From the NCBI GenBank assembly GCA_021844425.1, contig JAKBTL010000076.1:62001-126000 (forward strand): 64,000 bases of DNA. The letters run 5' to 3'. The notes beneath the pieces were generated by a model, which saw only the letters and a list, made by a program, of their open reading frames with translations, was not told the origin of the DNA and did no database searches. This document shows, in pieces, positions 1-9,851 of the stretch (positions are counted from its first letter, which is position 1; the number at the start of each line of letters is the position of its first letter). The translations under genes were made by a program, and so were the position numbers. This DNA is from Actinomycetes bacterium (GTDB lineage Bacteria; Actinomycetota; Acidimicrobiia; Acidimicrobiales; RAAP-2).

Positions 1-910
1 GGGTCACCTCGATCGGCGACGAGTAGTGCGCGCGCAGGACGAGGAGCCGGTAGGCACGAGCGTCGCCGCGCTCGAGCAGGTCGGCGATCGTCGTGAAGTT
101 CTCGAGGGACTTCGACATCTTCTCGCCGCCGACCGTGACCCAGCCGTTGTGCAGCCAATGGTGAGCGAAGTCCTTCCCCGCCGCGACGGCCTGCGCGCGC
201 TCGTTCTCGTGGTGGGGGAAGATCAGGTCCTGGCCGCCGCCGTGCAGGTCGAAGCTCTCGCCGAGCAGGCTGAGCGACATCACGACGCACTCGGTATGCC
301 ATCCAGGGCGTCCCTCTCCCCACGGAGAGGGCCACGTGGGCTCGCCGGGCTTCGCCTTCTTCCACAGTGCGAAGTCGAGGGGCGAGCGCTTCTGGGCGGA
401 GCTCTCCACGCGCGCCCCCGAGCGCAGCGATTCGAGCGGCTGGTGCGCGAGCAGTCCGTACCCGTCGACCGTGTCGACTTGCAGGTAGACCCCATCGTCG
501 GTCTCGTACGCCGAGCCGCGGGCGACGAGGTCGGCGACGAGGTCGACCATGCCCTGGATGTAGGCGGTCGCGTGGGGCACGCCGGTGGGACGTAGCACCT
601 CGAGGGCGTCCATGGCCTCCCACCATCGGGCCTCGTACTCTGCCGCGACCTCCGGCTCCCTGCGACCTTCCCGTGCCGCGCGCTCGATGATGTGGTCGTC
701 GATGTCGGTGACGTTGGAGACGTGCACCACGTCGAGCCCGGTGAACGTCAGGTACCGGCGCAGGACGTCGAAGACCAGCATGAAGCGCCCGTGACCGAGG
801 TGGGGCGCCTCGTAGACGGTCGGGCCGCAGACGTACATCGAGCAACGGCCTGGGTCGCGCAACGCCAGCGGACGAACGGAACCGGTGGCCGTGTCGTGGA
901 GTCGCAGCAT
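1..910 (-). CDS. cysS: Cysteinyl-tRNA synthetase, N-terminal part (runs off the window)
   Basis: Class I aminoacyl-tRNA synthetase that charges tRNA-Cys in the cytoplasm. The protein starts MLRLHDTATG at an ATG whose complement is at 908-910. MYVCGPTVY, with the zinc-binding Cys, is followed by a HIGH-type motif HLGHGR and the TDIDDHII block, and a KMSKSLENF signature lies near the window edge. About 303 codons are visible; the C-terminus is outside the window. The N-terminus matches CysRS better than the paralogous mycothiol ligase MshC, which has a longer leader before MYVCG. It is divergent from valS with only 20 bp between start codons, so its promoter must overlap valS. Confidence 0.95.
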   Translation of the reverse strand, partial: MLRLHDTATGSVRPLALRDPGRCSMYVCGPTVYEAPHLGHGRFMLVFDVLRRYLTFTGLDVVHVSNVTDIDDHIIERAAREGRREPEVAAEYEARWWEAMDALEVLRPTGVPHATAYIQGMVDLVADLVARGSAYETDDGVYLQVDTVDGYGLLAHQPLESLRSGARVESSAQKRSPLDFALWKKAKPGEPTWPSPWGEGRPGWHTECVVMSLSLLGESFDLHGGGQDLIFPHHENERAQAVAAGKDFAHHWLHNGWVTVGGEKMSKSLENFTTIADLLERGDARAYRLLVLRAHYSSPIEVT

Positions 911-930
911 GAAGGTACGGTAACGCGGTC

Positions 931-3681
931 ATGTCCGCTCCGAAGGAAGGCAACGAAGGTGACGCCGTCCAGTCGGCACCCGGCACGCCGCGCGCACCCG
1001 GCACCTCGCGCGCGGTGCGCGTCCCGGACAAGCCGAGCGTCGACGGCCTGGAGACGAAGTGGGGCGAGGCGTGGGAGGCGGCCGGCGCCTACCGGTTCGA
1101 CAGGGACGCTCCTGCCGATCGGGTGTTCGCCATCGACACGCCCCCTCCCACGGTGTCCGGGGCGCTGCACATCGGGCACGCGATGTCCTACACCCACACC
1201 GACGTCACCGCGAGGTTCCAGCGCATGCGCGGGAAAGCCGTGCTCTACCCGATGGGATGGGACGACAACGGGCTCCCCACCGAGCGCCGGGTGCAGAACT
1301 ACTTCGGGGTGCGCTGCGACCCCGACCTCGCCTACGACCCCGGCTTCGAGCCGCCGCCGCAGCCGGGCAAGGAGCTCATCGCGGTCTCCCGGCCGAACTT
1401 CGTCGAGCTCTGCCACCGTCTGACCGCCGAGGACGAGCGGGCCTTCGAGCACCTCTGGCGGACCCTCGGCCTCTCAGTGGACTGGAGCCGGACCTACACC
1501 ACGATCGGAGACGTCGCGCGCAGGGCTTCTCAGCGGGCGTTCCTCCGGATGCTCGCGCGCGACGAGGTCTACCACCACGAAGCCCCGACGCTCTGGGACG
1601 TCGACTTCGGCACGGCGGTGTCCCAGGCCGAGCTCGAGGACCGGGAGCGTCCGGGGGCCTACCACCGGATCCGCTTCGGGCTCGTCGATGTCGACAGCCC
1701 CTCGTCCGTCGAGATCGAGACGACGCGTCCCGAGCTCCTCCCTGCCTGCGTCGCGCTCGTCGCGCACCCTGACGACGACCGCTACCGCCCGCTCTTCGGG
1801 CGCAGCACGTGCACGCCGCTGTTCGGCGTGCACGTGCCGGTGGTCGCACATCGCCTCGCCGATCCGGAGAAGGGAACGGGGATCGCGATGGTCTGCACCT
1901 TCGGCGACACGACCGACATCGTGTGGTGGCGAGAGCTCGACCTCCCGACGCGCACGGTGGTCGGGCGCGACGGGCGCCTCGAGCCCGTGCCGTGGGGCGC
2001 CGCCGGCTGGGAGTCGGACGACCTCGACCGGGCGCTCAGCGCCTACGGCGAGCTCGTCGGTCGGACGGTCCGCCAAGCTCAGGAACGCATCGTGGAGCTG
2101 CTGGCTCGCTCGGGCGACCTCATCGGCGAGCCCCAGGCGATCACCCACCCGGTCAAGTTCTACGAGAAGGGCGAGCACCCCCTCGAGATCGTCTCCTCGC
2201 GCCAGTGGTTCGTGCGGACCCTGCGCCTGCGGGAACGCCTGCTCCAGCGCGGCGACGAGCTCCGGTGGCATCCCCCGTTCATGGCGCATCGCTACCGGGC
2301 GTGGGTCGAAGGTCTGAACAGCGATTGGAACATCAGCCGTCAGAGGTTCTTCGGGGTGCCCTTCCCGGTGTGGTACGCGGTCGACGACGACGGCACCGTG
2401 CGCTACGACAAGCTGCTGATCCCCTCCGAGGACCGGCTGCCGGTCGACCCGTCGACCGACGTGCCCGACGGCTGGGACCCCGACCGGCGAGGCCGGCCAG
2501 GCGGCTTCGTCGGTGACCCCGACGTGATGGACACCTGGGCGACGTCGTCGCTCACGCCCATGATCGCCGGCGGGTGGGAGGAAGATCCGGATCTCTTCGC
2601 CCGGGTCTTCCCCTTCGACCTGCGCCCGCAAGCGCACGAGATCATCCGGACGTGGCTCTTCTCCAGCGTGGTCCGCTCCGAGCTCGAGCTCGGGGTGCTC
2701 CCATGGTCCGACGCCGCCATCTCCGGCTTCGTCGTGGACCCCGACCGCAAGAAGATGTCGAAGTCCAAGGGCAACGCGACCACCCCTCTGCCCTACCTCG
2801 AGCGTCACGGCGCCGACGCGGTCCGCTACTGGGCGGCGAGCGGAAGGCTCGGCACCGACACCGCGCTCGACGAGGGGCAGATGAAGGTCGGGCGGCGCCT
2901 CGCGATCAAGATCCTCAACGCGTCGAAGTTCGTCCTCGGTCGAGTCGGCGACGCCGAGGAGGCGGATCGAGCGGCCCTCGCCGAAGAGGCCAGGGAAGGC
3001 GGCGGGGTCGGGGAAGTCGGCGACGTGCGCGTCAGCGAGCCGATCGACCAGGACCTCCTTCGCCGCCTCGGAGGCGTCGTCGAAGAGGCGACCGGCGCCC
3101 TCGCGGGCTACGACCACTCCCGAGCGCTCGAGACCACCGAGAGCTTCTTCTGGTCGTTCTGCGCCGACTACCTCGAGCTCGTGAAGCTCCGCTCCTACGG
3201 TGAGCCCGGCGACGCCGCAGCGGCCTCGGCGCGCGCGACCCTTTCCCTCGCGCTTTCCGTACAGCTCCGCCTCTTCGCACCGTTCCTCCCCTACGTGACC
3301 GAGGAGGTCTGGAGCTGGTGGCGGGCGGGGTCGGTCCATCGCGCGCCCTGGCCCGACGCCTGGGCAGAGCTCGCACCGTTCGTGCGCGGCAGTGACCGCG
3401 AGGCAGCTGAGGGAGAGACGCCGATGCGCTGGGGCGAGTCCCCCGTGCTCGACGCCGTCACGGCCGTCCTGGCGGCGGTCCGCAGGGAGAAGACTGCCCA
3501 GAAGAGGTCCATGCGGGCACGTGTTGCCAGTCTCACGGTGGTGGACCACCCGCAGCGTCTGGACCATCTGCGCTCGGCCCGTCGCGATCTCCTCGACGCC
3601 GGCGGAATCGACGCCGAAGGGCTCGTCCTGCAGGAGGGTGAGCCTTCGTCGGTGTCGGTCATCCTCGACAAGAGCGCGTAG
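931..3681 (+). CDS. valS: Valyl-tRNA synthetase, archaeal/rickettsial-like type
   Basis: Class I synthetase charging tRNA-Val, 916 aa from the ATG at 931. HIGH motif GALHIGHAM is near residue 80 and DRKKMSKSKGN near residue 607; the editing and anticodon-binding regions follow. The block after HIGH reads GWDDNGLPTERRVQNYFG, as in archaeal and rickettsial ValRS, rather than the usual bacterial GTDHAGIATQ. Residues 1-28 are low-complexity (APGTPRAPGTS); the conserved start VPDKPSVDGLE lies just after an in-frame GTG at 1015, so the real start may be 1015 rather than 931. Confidence 0.95.
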   Translation: MSAPKEGNEGDAVQSAPGTPRAPGTSRAVRVPDKPSVDGLETKWGEAWEAAGAYRFDRDAPADRVFAIDTPPPTVSGALHIGHAMSYTHTDVTARFQRMRGKAVLYPMGWDDNGLPTERRVQNYFGVRCDPDLAYDPGFEPPPQPGKELIAVSRPNFVELCHRLTAEDERAFEHLWRTLGLSVDWSRTYTTIGDVARRASQRAFLRMLARDEVYHHEAPTLWDVDFGTAVSQAELEDRERPGAYHRIRFGLVDVDSPSSVEIETTRPELLPACVALVAHPDDDRYRPLFGRSTCTPLFGVHVPVVAHRLADPEKGTGIAMVCTFGDTTDIVWWRELDLPTRTVVGRDGRLEPVPWGAAGWESDDLDRALSAYGELVGRTVRQAQERIVELLARSGDLIGEPQAITHPVKFYEKGEHPLEIVSSRQWFVRTLRLRERLLQRGDELRWHPPFMAHRYRAWVEGLNSDWNISRQRFFGVPFPVWYAVDDDGTVRYDKLLIPSEDRLPVDPSTDVPDGWDPDRRGRPGGFVGDPDVMDTWATSSLTPMIAGGWEEDPDLFARVFPFDLRPQAHEIIRTWLFSSVVRSELELGVLPWSDAAISGFVVDPDRKKMSKSKGNATTPLPYLERHGADAVRYWAASGRLGTDTALDEGQMKVGRRLAIKILNASKFVLGRVGDAEEADRAALAEEAREGGGVGEVGDVRVSEPIDQDLLRRLGGVVEEATGALAGYDHSRALETTESFFWSFCADYLELVKLRSYGEPGDAAAASARATLSLALSVQLRLFAPFLPYVTEEVWSWWRAGSVHRAPWPDAWAELAPFVRGSDREAAEGETPMRWGESPVLDAVTAVLAAVRREKTAQKRSMRARVASLTVVDHPQRLDHLRSARRDLLDAGGIDAEGLVLQEGEPSSVSVILDKSA

Positions 3682-3905
3682 GTTTCCTGTCGGGCCCGTC
3701 GGCGAAGGCGGTGCCGGGTCTTGGAACGCAGGTGGGCGGATGCAGGGATCGGGGTATAGGGGAGATCTGCGGAGGACTCGCTCACCGAGCAAACGAGGTT
3801 GCGCGCCCCGACCCGTACTGCGCCCTGCGCACGGCGGCCCCCGGTGGCGAGGGTCCCGAACCAGCCCGCGCGCGGAGAGAACCCAGGTAAAGGAGCTGTG
3901 ACCGA

Positions 3906-4259
3906 ATGGACCAGACCTTCACGATCGACGACGAGGAGATCGACGGCATCCCGGTCGTCTCGGCGTCCGGGGAGATCGACGTCGCGACCGCGCCGCCGCT
4001 CCGCGACCGGCTGCAGGCGCTCAGCTCGTCCGGCAAGCCCACCGTCGTCGTGAACCTCCTCGGGGTGACTTTTCTCGACTCGACCGCGCTCGGAGTGCTG
4101 GTCGGCGCGCTCAAGCGCTGCCGCGAGACCGGAGGGGACCTCCCCCTCGTCATCGACGAGCCGCGCATCCTCAGGGTGTTCGAGATCACCGGCCTCACCG
4201 GCGTCTTCTCGATCTTCGGGAGCGTGAAGGCGGCAGTCCAAAGCGTGAGGTGCACATGA
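3906..4259 (+). CDS. STAS-domain anti-sigma factor antagonist
   Basis: RsbV/SpoIIAA-like partner-switch protein of 117 aa. The STAS fold is clear, with GEIDVATAPPL near residue 22 and the phospho-acceptor loop LDSTALGVL, where Ser would be phosphorylated by the kinase encoded next. A Shine-Dalgarno AAAGGAG sits 9 bp before the ATG. Its stop overlaps the ATG of the anti-sigma gene (ATGA), indicating translational coupling. When unphosphorylated such proteins bind the anti-sigma factor and release the sigma factor; that role is inferred from the family and the operon. Confidence 0.9.
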   Translation: MDQTFTIDDEEIDGIPVVSASGEIDVATAPPLRDRLQALSSSGKPTVVVNLLGVTFLDSTALGVLVGALKRCRETGGDLPLVIDEPRILRVFEITGLTGVFSIFGSVKAAVQSVRCT

Positions 4260-4660
4260 CGGAGCGCAAGACGGGCACCATCTCGGTCGATCTTTCGATC
4301 CCGGTCCAGGCTGATCTCGTCGTGCTCGCGCGGCTGGCGGCCGCGACGCTCGCGAGCCGCGCCGGGTTCGGCGTCGAAGACATCGAGGACCTTCGGCTAG
4401 CCGTCGAGGAGCTGTGCCTCTCGCTCGTCGGAAGCCGCGAGCACGGCCGGCTCCATCTGAGCTACGAATGCGAAGGTGATGCGATCGAGGTGGCCTGCTG
4501 GTACGAGGACGACCACGCGGTGGACAGCGCGCGCCTGGTGCGAGCGGACGACCTTTCATTGAGGATCCTCGACGCCCTCGTGGACGAGCACGGGCGCGGG
4601 CTCCGGGACGGGCGCGCAGGCGCCTGGTTGCGAAAGCGTCGATCCGACAGGGTGGTCTGA
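4256..4660 (+). CDS. Anti-sigma factor, RsbW-like HATPase kinase
   Basis: About 134 aa, GHKL/HATPase-like anti-sigma factor that should bind the sigma factor encoded immediately downstream. The ATG at 4256 overlaps the upstream stop; a GTG at 4250 is an alternative start. The N-box helix reads DLRLAVEELCLSLVG: the Asn that usually binds Mg-ATP is absent and the glycine boxes are poorly preserved. This degenerate form may bind sigma by fold while phosphorylating weakly or not at all; that is inference. It ends 7 bp before the sigma gene. Confidence 0.85.
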   Translation: MTERKTGTISVDLSIPVQADLVVLARLAAATLASRAGFGVEDIEDLRLAVEELCLSLVGSREHGRLHLSYECEGDAIEVACWYEDDHAVDSARLVRADDLSLRILDALVDEHGRGLRDGRAGAWLRKRRSDRVV

Positions 4661-4667
4661 CGATGGC

Positions 4668-5561
4668 ATGTTGACGGACGATGCACCCAGGCAGGGGGAA
4701 GAGACGAAGGCGCTCTTCTTCGAGCTGGCCGCGAGCCGAGATCCGGCTGTCAGAGACCGGCTCGTCACCGCGCACCTCGGGCTCGCCCACCAGCTCGCAC
4801 GCCGCTACCTCAACCGCGGAGAGCCGTACGAGGACCTGGTGCAGGTGGCCTCTCTCGCCATCGTCAAGTCGGTCGACCGCTTCGACCCGGACCGGGGCAT
4901 CGAATTCACGACCTTCGCGACGCGAACGGTGATCGGAGAGCTGAAGCGCCACTTCCGCGACAAGGGATGGGCAGTCCGCGCCCCGCGCCGGGTGCAAGAG
5001 CTGTACCTCGAGCTCGGCAGGGCCACCGAGACGCTCTCACAGCAGCTCGGCCGCTCCCCGACGGTGAGCGAGCTCGCCGCGTCGACGGGCGCGACGGAGG
5101 AAGCCGTCCTCGAAGCGCTCGAAGCCGGCCAGGGGTACCGCACGTCGTCGATCGACGCCACCGGGCGCAACGAAGAGACGATCGGCTCCCACATCGGCGG
5201 GGAGGATGCCTCGCTCGGCACCATCGAAGACCGCGAGCTGCTCGCACCGGCGCTCGCGGCCCTCGCGCCCCGCGAGCAGCTGATCCTCCAGCTTCGGTTC
5301 GCCCACGGCCTCACCCAGTCGGAGATCGCCGCGCGTGTGGGCATCAGCCAGATGCACGTCTCGCGCCTGCTCGCCGCGAGCTTGAAGCGGCTGCGCTCGA
5401 GCGTCGCCGAGGCAGGCAGCACCCAGTCAGGCGGACAGGCGCAGCCGGCGCAGCCGGAGCGCCAGAGCACGCGTCCGTCGGGGAGAGAGGGTCGCGCCGC
5501 GTCGAGCTCCCGAGCAGCGCGTGAGCGCGACGGCGAGGTGGGCGGAGCCGCCGCCCGGTAG
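4668..5561 (+). CDS. RNA polymerase sigma factor, SigB/SigF group 3
   Basis: Sigma-70 family factor of 297 aa for stress or stationary-phase genes. Region 2 spans about residues 25-95 (YEDLVQVASLAIVKSVDRFD, FTTFATRTVIGELKRHFRD), region 3 about 105-180, and region 4 about 200-255, with the helix-turn-helix LTQSEIAARVGISQMHVSR. The last 45 residues are low-complexity Gln/Ala/Arg/Ser and look dispensable. As third gene of the STAS/anti-sigma/sigma operon it is the target of the switch. The SpoIIE-type phosphatase at 13895 is a plausible upstream activator. Confidence 0.92.
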   Translation: MLTDDAPRQGEETKALFFELAASRDPAVRDRLVTAHLGLAHQLARRYLNRGEPYEDLVQVASLAIVKSVDRFDPDRGIEFTTFATRTVIGELKRHFRDKGWAVRAPRRVQELYLELGRATETLSQQLGRSPTVSELAASTGATEEAVLEALEAGQGYRTSSIDATGRNEETIGSHIGGEDASLGTIEDRELLAPALAALAPREQLILQLRFAHGLTQSEIAARVGISQMHVSRLLAASLKRLRSSVAEAGSTQSGGQAQPAQPERQSTRPSGREGRAASSSRAARERDGEVGGAAAR

Positions 5562-5573
5562 CGTCGAGGGTCG

Positions 5574-7322
5574 ATGTCCGACTCCGTGCCCTCCGCCTCG
5601 GTTCCCTCCGTGCCCTCCGTCTCGGTTCCCTCCGTGCCCTCCGTCTCGGTTCCCTCGGTGCCCTCCACCTCGGTTCCCTCCGTGCCCGGACCGCACAGCC
5701 CGCTGCGCGAGCGCCCCGCCTTCCGTGCGCTCGAGCGCCATCACGCCGAGGTCGCGCGCACCCATCTCAGAGAGCTCTTCGCCGTCGACCCTGGCCGAGC
5801 CGACCGGTTCAGCCTGGAGGCGGCGGGCCTCTTCTGCGACTACTCGAAGAACAAGATCACGGACGAGACTCTGGGCCTCCTCGTCCAGCTCGCGCGCGAG
5901 TCGGGCCTCGAGGCGCGCCGCGACGCCATGTTCGCCGGCGCGCACGTGAACGTCTCGGAAGACCGTCCCGCGCTGCACGTCGCCCTGCGCATGACCAGAG
6001 GCACCTCGCTCGTGGTGGACGGCACCGACGTGGTGAGGGAGGTGCACGAGGTCCTCGACCGGATGGCGAGCTTCTCTGAGAAGGTGCGCTCGGCAGAATG
6101 GCTGGGCTACACCGGAAGGCCGATCCGAAACGTCGTCAACATCGGGATCGGCGGCTCGGACCTCGGGCCCGAGATGGCTTACGAGGCGCTGCGGTGGTAC
6201 TCGCGCCGCGACATGGCGTTCCGTTTCGTCTCCAACGTGGACCCGACCGACCTCGTCGAGGCCACGAGGGACCTCTTGGCCGACGAGACGCTCTTCATCG
6301 TGTCGTCGAAGACCTTCACCACGCTCGAGACGATCGAGAACGCGACGTCCGCGCGCGCGTGGATCGTGGACTCCCTCGGCAGTGACGAGGCCGTCGCCAA
6401 GCACTTCGTCGCCGTGTCCACGAACAAAGCGCGCGTCGCCGGCTTCGGCATCGACACCGAGAACATGTTCGGCTTCTGGGACTGGGTTGGCGGCCGGTAC
6501 TCCATGGACTCGGCGATCGGGCTCTCCACGATGCTCGCCATCGGACCTGACCGCTTCTACGAGATGCTCAGCGGCTTCCACCAGATGGACGAGCACTTCC
6601 GCACCGCGCCGCTCGAGCGCAACATGCCCGTGGTCATGGGGCTGCTCTCCTTCTGGTACAACGAGCTCTTCGGGGCGCAGTCGATGGGGGTCATGCCCTA
6701 CAGCCAGTACCTGAAGCGCTTCCCCGCATACCTCCAGCAGCTCACCATGGAGTCGAATGGAAAGCGCGTCACGCTGGACGGCGCTCCCGTCGACTACGAC
6801 ACGGGCCCCGTGTACTGGGGCGAGCCCGGCACCAATGGGCAGCACAGCTTCTATCAGCTCCTCCATCAAGGCACGCGGCTCGTGCCCGTCGACTTCATCG
6901 GCTTCGCGAGGAGCCTCAACCCCGTACGCGAGCACCACGACCTGCTCATGTCGAACGTCTTCGCACAGGCGCAGGCGCTCGCCTTCGGGCGAAGCGCGGA
7001 GGAGGTCCGGGCCGAGGGCGCCGAGGAAGCCATCGTCCCCCACAAGGAGATGCCCGGGGACCGCCCGAGCAACGTGCTCCTCGCGGAGCAGCTCACGCCC
7101 CGCGTCCTCGGCGCTCTCGTCGCGCTCTACGAGCACAACGTGTTCGTCCAGGGCGCACTTTGGGACATCGACTCGTTCGACCAGTGGGGGGTGGAGCTCG
7201 GCAAGCAGCTGGCGAAGGCGATCGTCCCCGAGCTCGAGACCAGCTCGGAACCGGAGCTCGCCCACGACGCGTCCACCAACGCGCTGATCCGGCGCTATCG
7301 CGCGCTCAAGCAGCTCGGCTGA
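5574..7322 (+). CDS. pgi: Glucose-6-phosphate isomerase
   Basis: Interconverts glucose-6-phosphate and fructose-6-phosphate in the cytoplasm, linking glycolysis with the pentose phosphate and glycogen genes that follow. The family signatures are present: [26 protein letters not shown], and the second PGI signature around [12 protein letters not shown] near residue 425, plus the catalytic-region [10 protein letters not shown]. Length is 582 aa from the ATG at 5574, but the first ~38 residues are a VPS repeat; conserved PGI sequence starts near [11 protein letters not shown]. The true start may be one of the in-frame GTG codons in the repeat. It follows the sigma gene by 12 bp. Confidence 0.95.
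   Translation: MSDSVPSASVPSVPSVSVPSVPSVSVPSVPSTSVPSVPGPHSPLRERPAFRALERHHAEVARTHLRELFAVDPGRADRFSLEAAGLFCDYSKNKITDETLGLLVQLARESGLEARRDAMFAGAHVNVSEDRPALHVALRMTRGTSLVVDGTDVVREVHEVLDRMASFSEKVRSAEWLGYTGRPIRNVVNIGIGGSDLGPEMAYEALRWYSRRDMAFRFVSNVDPTDLVEATRDLLADETLFIVSSKTFTTLETIENATSARAWIVDSLGSDEAVAKHFVAVSTNKARVAGFGIDTENMFGFWDWVGGRYSMDSAIGLSTMLAIGPDRFYEMLSGFHQMDEHFRTAPLERNMPVVMGLLSFWYNELFGAQSMGVMPYSQYLKRFPAYLQQLTMESNGKRVTLDGAPVDYDTGPVYWGEPGTNGQHSFYQLLHQGTRLVPVDFIGFARSLNPVREHHDLLMSNVFAQAQALAFGRSAEEVRAEGAEEAIVPHKEMPGDRPSNVLLAEQLTPRVLGALVALYEHNVFVQGALWDIDSFDQWGVELGKQLAKAIVPELETSSEPELAHDASTNALIRRYRALKQLG
5583..5687 (+). repeat. 24-bp tandem repeat inside the pgi start region
   Basis: Four full 24-bp units (5583-5606, 5607-5630, 5631-5654, 5655-5678) plus a 9-bp partial copy. 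Units 2 and 3 are identical; units 1 and 4 differ by one to three bases. The unit length is divisible by three, so copy number changes would only lengthen or shorten a Ser/Val/Pro-rich leader (SVPSVSVP per unit). Each unit begins with an in-frame GTG within the first codons, giving several possible start codons. Confidence 0.95.
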
Positions 7323-7402
7323 GGCCCTGCGCCCGGTCCGCGGCGGCTGTCCGGCCCCCGCGCGCTCGACGACGCGAGCAGTGCCCGGCGTAGGGTGGCG
7401 CC

Positions 7403-8440
<1,038 letters not shown>

Positions 8441-8446
8441 AGGCCG

Positions 8447-9118
8447 GTGCACCACGACCTTGTCGTCTTCGACGACCTCGACGCGCTCTCTCGGGCAGGC
8501 GCCCGCTACGTGACCGGCCTCGCGCACGACGCGGTCCGTCACGACGGGACCTTCCACTTCGCCGTGAGCGGCGGCAGGACGCCGTGGCAGATGCTCGCCG
8601 TGCTGGCCACCTTGGACATGCCCTGGGAGCGCACCGTCATCTGGCAGGTCGACGAGCGGGTTGCGCCCGAAGACGACCCCGACCGGAACTTGGCCCACTT
8701 GCGGGAAGCACTGGGGGACGCGGCGGCTCAGGTCCGCCCGATGCCGGTGGAGGACGCCGATCTCGACGCCGCGGCCGCGCGCTACGGGGCTGCACTGCCG
8801 AACCGGCTGCACCTCGTCCACCTCGGCCTCGGTCCCGACGGGCACACGGCGTCCCTCGTCCCGACAGACCCGGTCCTCTCGGTACAGGACCTCCCGGTGG
8901 CGCTCACCGCCACCGGGTATGGGGGGCGGCGGCGCATGACGCTGACCTACCCGGGGATCAAGCGTGCACGCTGGCTGCTGTGGCTCGTGAGCGGTGACGA
9001 CAAGCGTGGAGCGCTCGAGAAGCTCCTTGCAGCGGACCCCTCGATCCCCGCCGGGCGCGTGGAGGCGGGATCGTCGCTCATCATGGCCGACCGCGCCGCG
9101 GCGCCGGGCCGCGACTGA
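8447..9118 (+). CDS. pgl: 6-phosphogluconolactonase
   Basis: Hydrolyses 6-phosphogluconolactone, the step before Gnd. The 223-aa product starts at a GTG preceded by AGAGGCC. Family motifs: HFAVSGGRTPW near residue 37, WQVDERVAPEDDPDRN and HLGLGPDGHTASL near residue 125. The 6-bp gap to gnd indicates co-transcription. It is convergent with rpiA, whose stop is 5 bp away. Confidence 0.93.
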   Translation: MHHDLVVFDDLDALSRAGARYVTGLAHDAVRHDGTFHFAVSGGRTPWQMLAVLATLDMPWERTVIWQVDERVAPEDDPDRNLAHLREALGDAAAQVRPMPVEDADLDAAAARYGAALPNRLHLVHLGLGPDGHTASLVPTDPVLSVQDLPVALTATGYGGRRRMTLTYPGIKRARWLLWLVSGDDKRGALEKLLAADPSIPAGRVEAGSSLIMADRAAAPGRD

Positions 9119-9123
9119 CCGGC

Positions 9124-9783
9124 TCACCGCCCGTCTCCACCGGGCCGCAGCCGCTCGGCACTCCCGCCACGGCCCACGACGACCTCGGTGACCATCTCGG
9201 GCGGGAAGAGGCCGTGCTCGACCACTCCCGGGATCCCACACAGCGCGTCGGCGAGCCGACGCGGATCGTCCACGGCGCCCAGGTAGTCGTAGATCACGCC
9301 TCGGTCGGGGCTCCGCGCGGCGTCGCGGCGCCGCACCGGACCTATGGCCTCGATCCTACGGACGGTCGAGGCGAGGCCGAACGCGAGCAGCTCGAGGGGC
9401 ACGGGCGGACGGAGGGCGTGGACCAGCTTCGACGAGTCCACGATCACGACGAAGCGGTCGGCAGCCGATGCCACGAGCTTCTCACGCGTGTGGGCGCCGC
9501 CGCCGCCCTTGACGAGCCACCCGTCCGGCGCGACCTCGTCAGCTCCGTCGACGGCGATGTCGAGGCGATCGACCGTGGAGAAGCGCTCGACCCGTAGACC
9601 AGCCCCCCGAGCCAGGGTCTCGGTGTGCGGAGAGGTCACAGCGCAGCGGACGTCGAGGCGACGAGCGGCCAGCGCCGGCACGAAGTACGCGACCGTCGTG
9701 CCGGTCCCGAGCCCGACGGACATCTTGTCCTCGACGAGCTCGGCCGCGGCGCGAGCTGCGACGCGCTTCTCGTGATCTGCCAT
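9124..9783 (-). CDS. rpiA: Ribose-5-phosphate isomerase A
   Basis: Interconverts ribose-5-phosphate and ribulose-5-phosphate in the non-oxidative pentose phosphate pathway. The 219-aa product beginning MADHEKRVAAR fits the usual RpiA length. Motifs: VGLGTGTTVAYF near residue 24, IAVDGADEV and VKGGGGAHTREKLVA. The reading frame stays open upstream across the end of glgX, but the protein family begins at the ATG at 9783, so the longer frame is a GC-driven shadow. Convergent with pgl. Confidence 0.93.
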   Translation of the reverse strand: MADHEKRVAARAAAELVEDKMSVGLGTGTTVAYFVPALAARRLDVRCAVTSPHTETLARGAGLRVERFSTVDRLDIAVDGADEVAPDGWLVKGGGGAHTREKLVASAADRFVVIVDSSKLVHALRPPVPLELLAFGLASTVRRIEAIGPVRRRDAARSPDRGVIYDYLGAVDDPRRLADALCGIPGVVEHGLFPPEMVTEVVVGRGGSAERLRPGGDGR

Positions 9784-9851
9784 GGTCACCGTGACCGATT
9801 GTCCCACGACCCCCGGGGGGAGGGGACAAGAAGCGGCCGGTGAGCCGGCCG

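Noticed and set aside
3745-3765. GGGGTAT resembling a SigF/SigB -10 upstream of the STAS gene
   Set aside because: No GTTT-type -35 at the right distance; a single half-site is not enough to call autoregulation.
1474-3792. Long minus-strand open frame (772 codons) opposite valS
   Set aside because: No domain homology and composition of a shadow frame; valS on the plus strand is clear.
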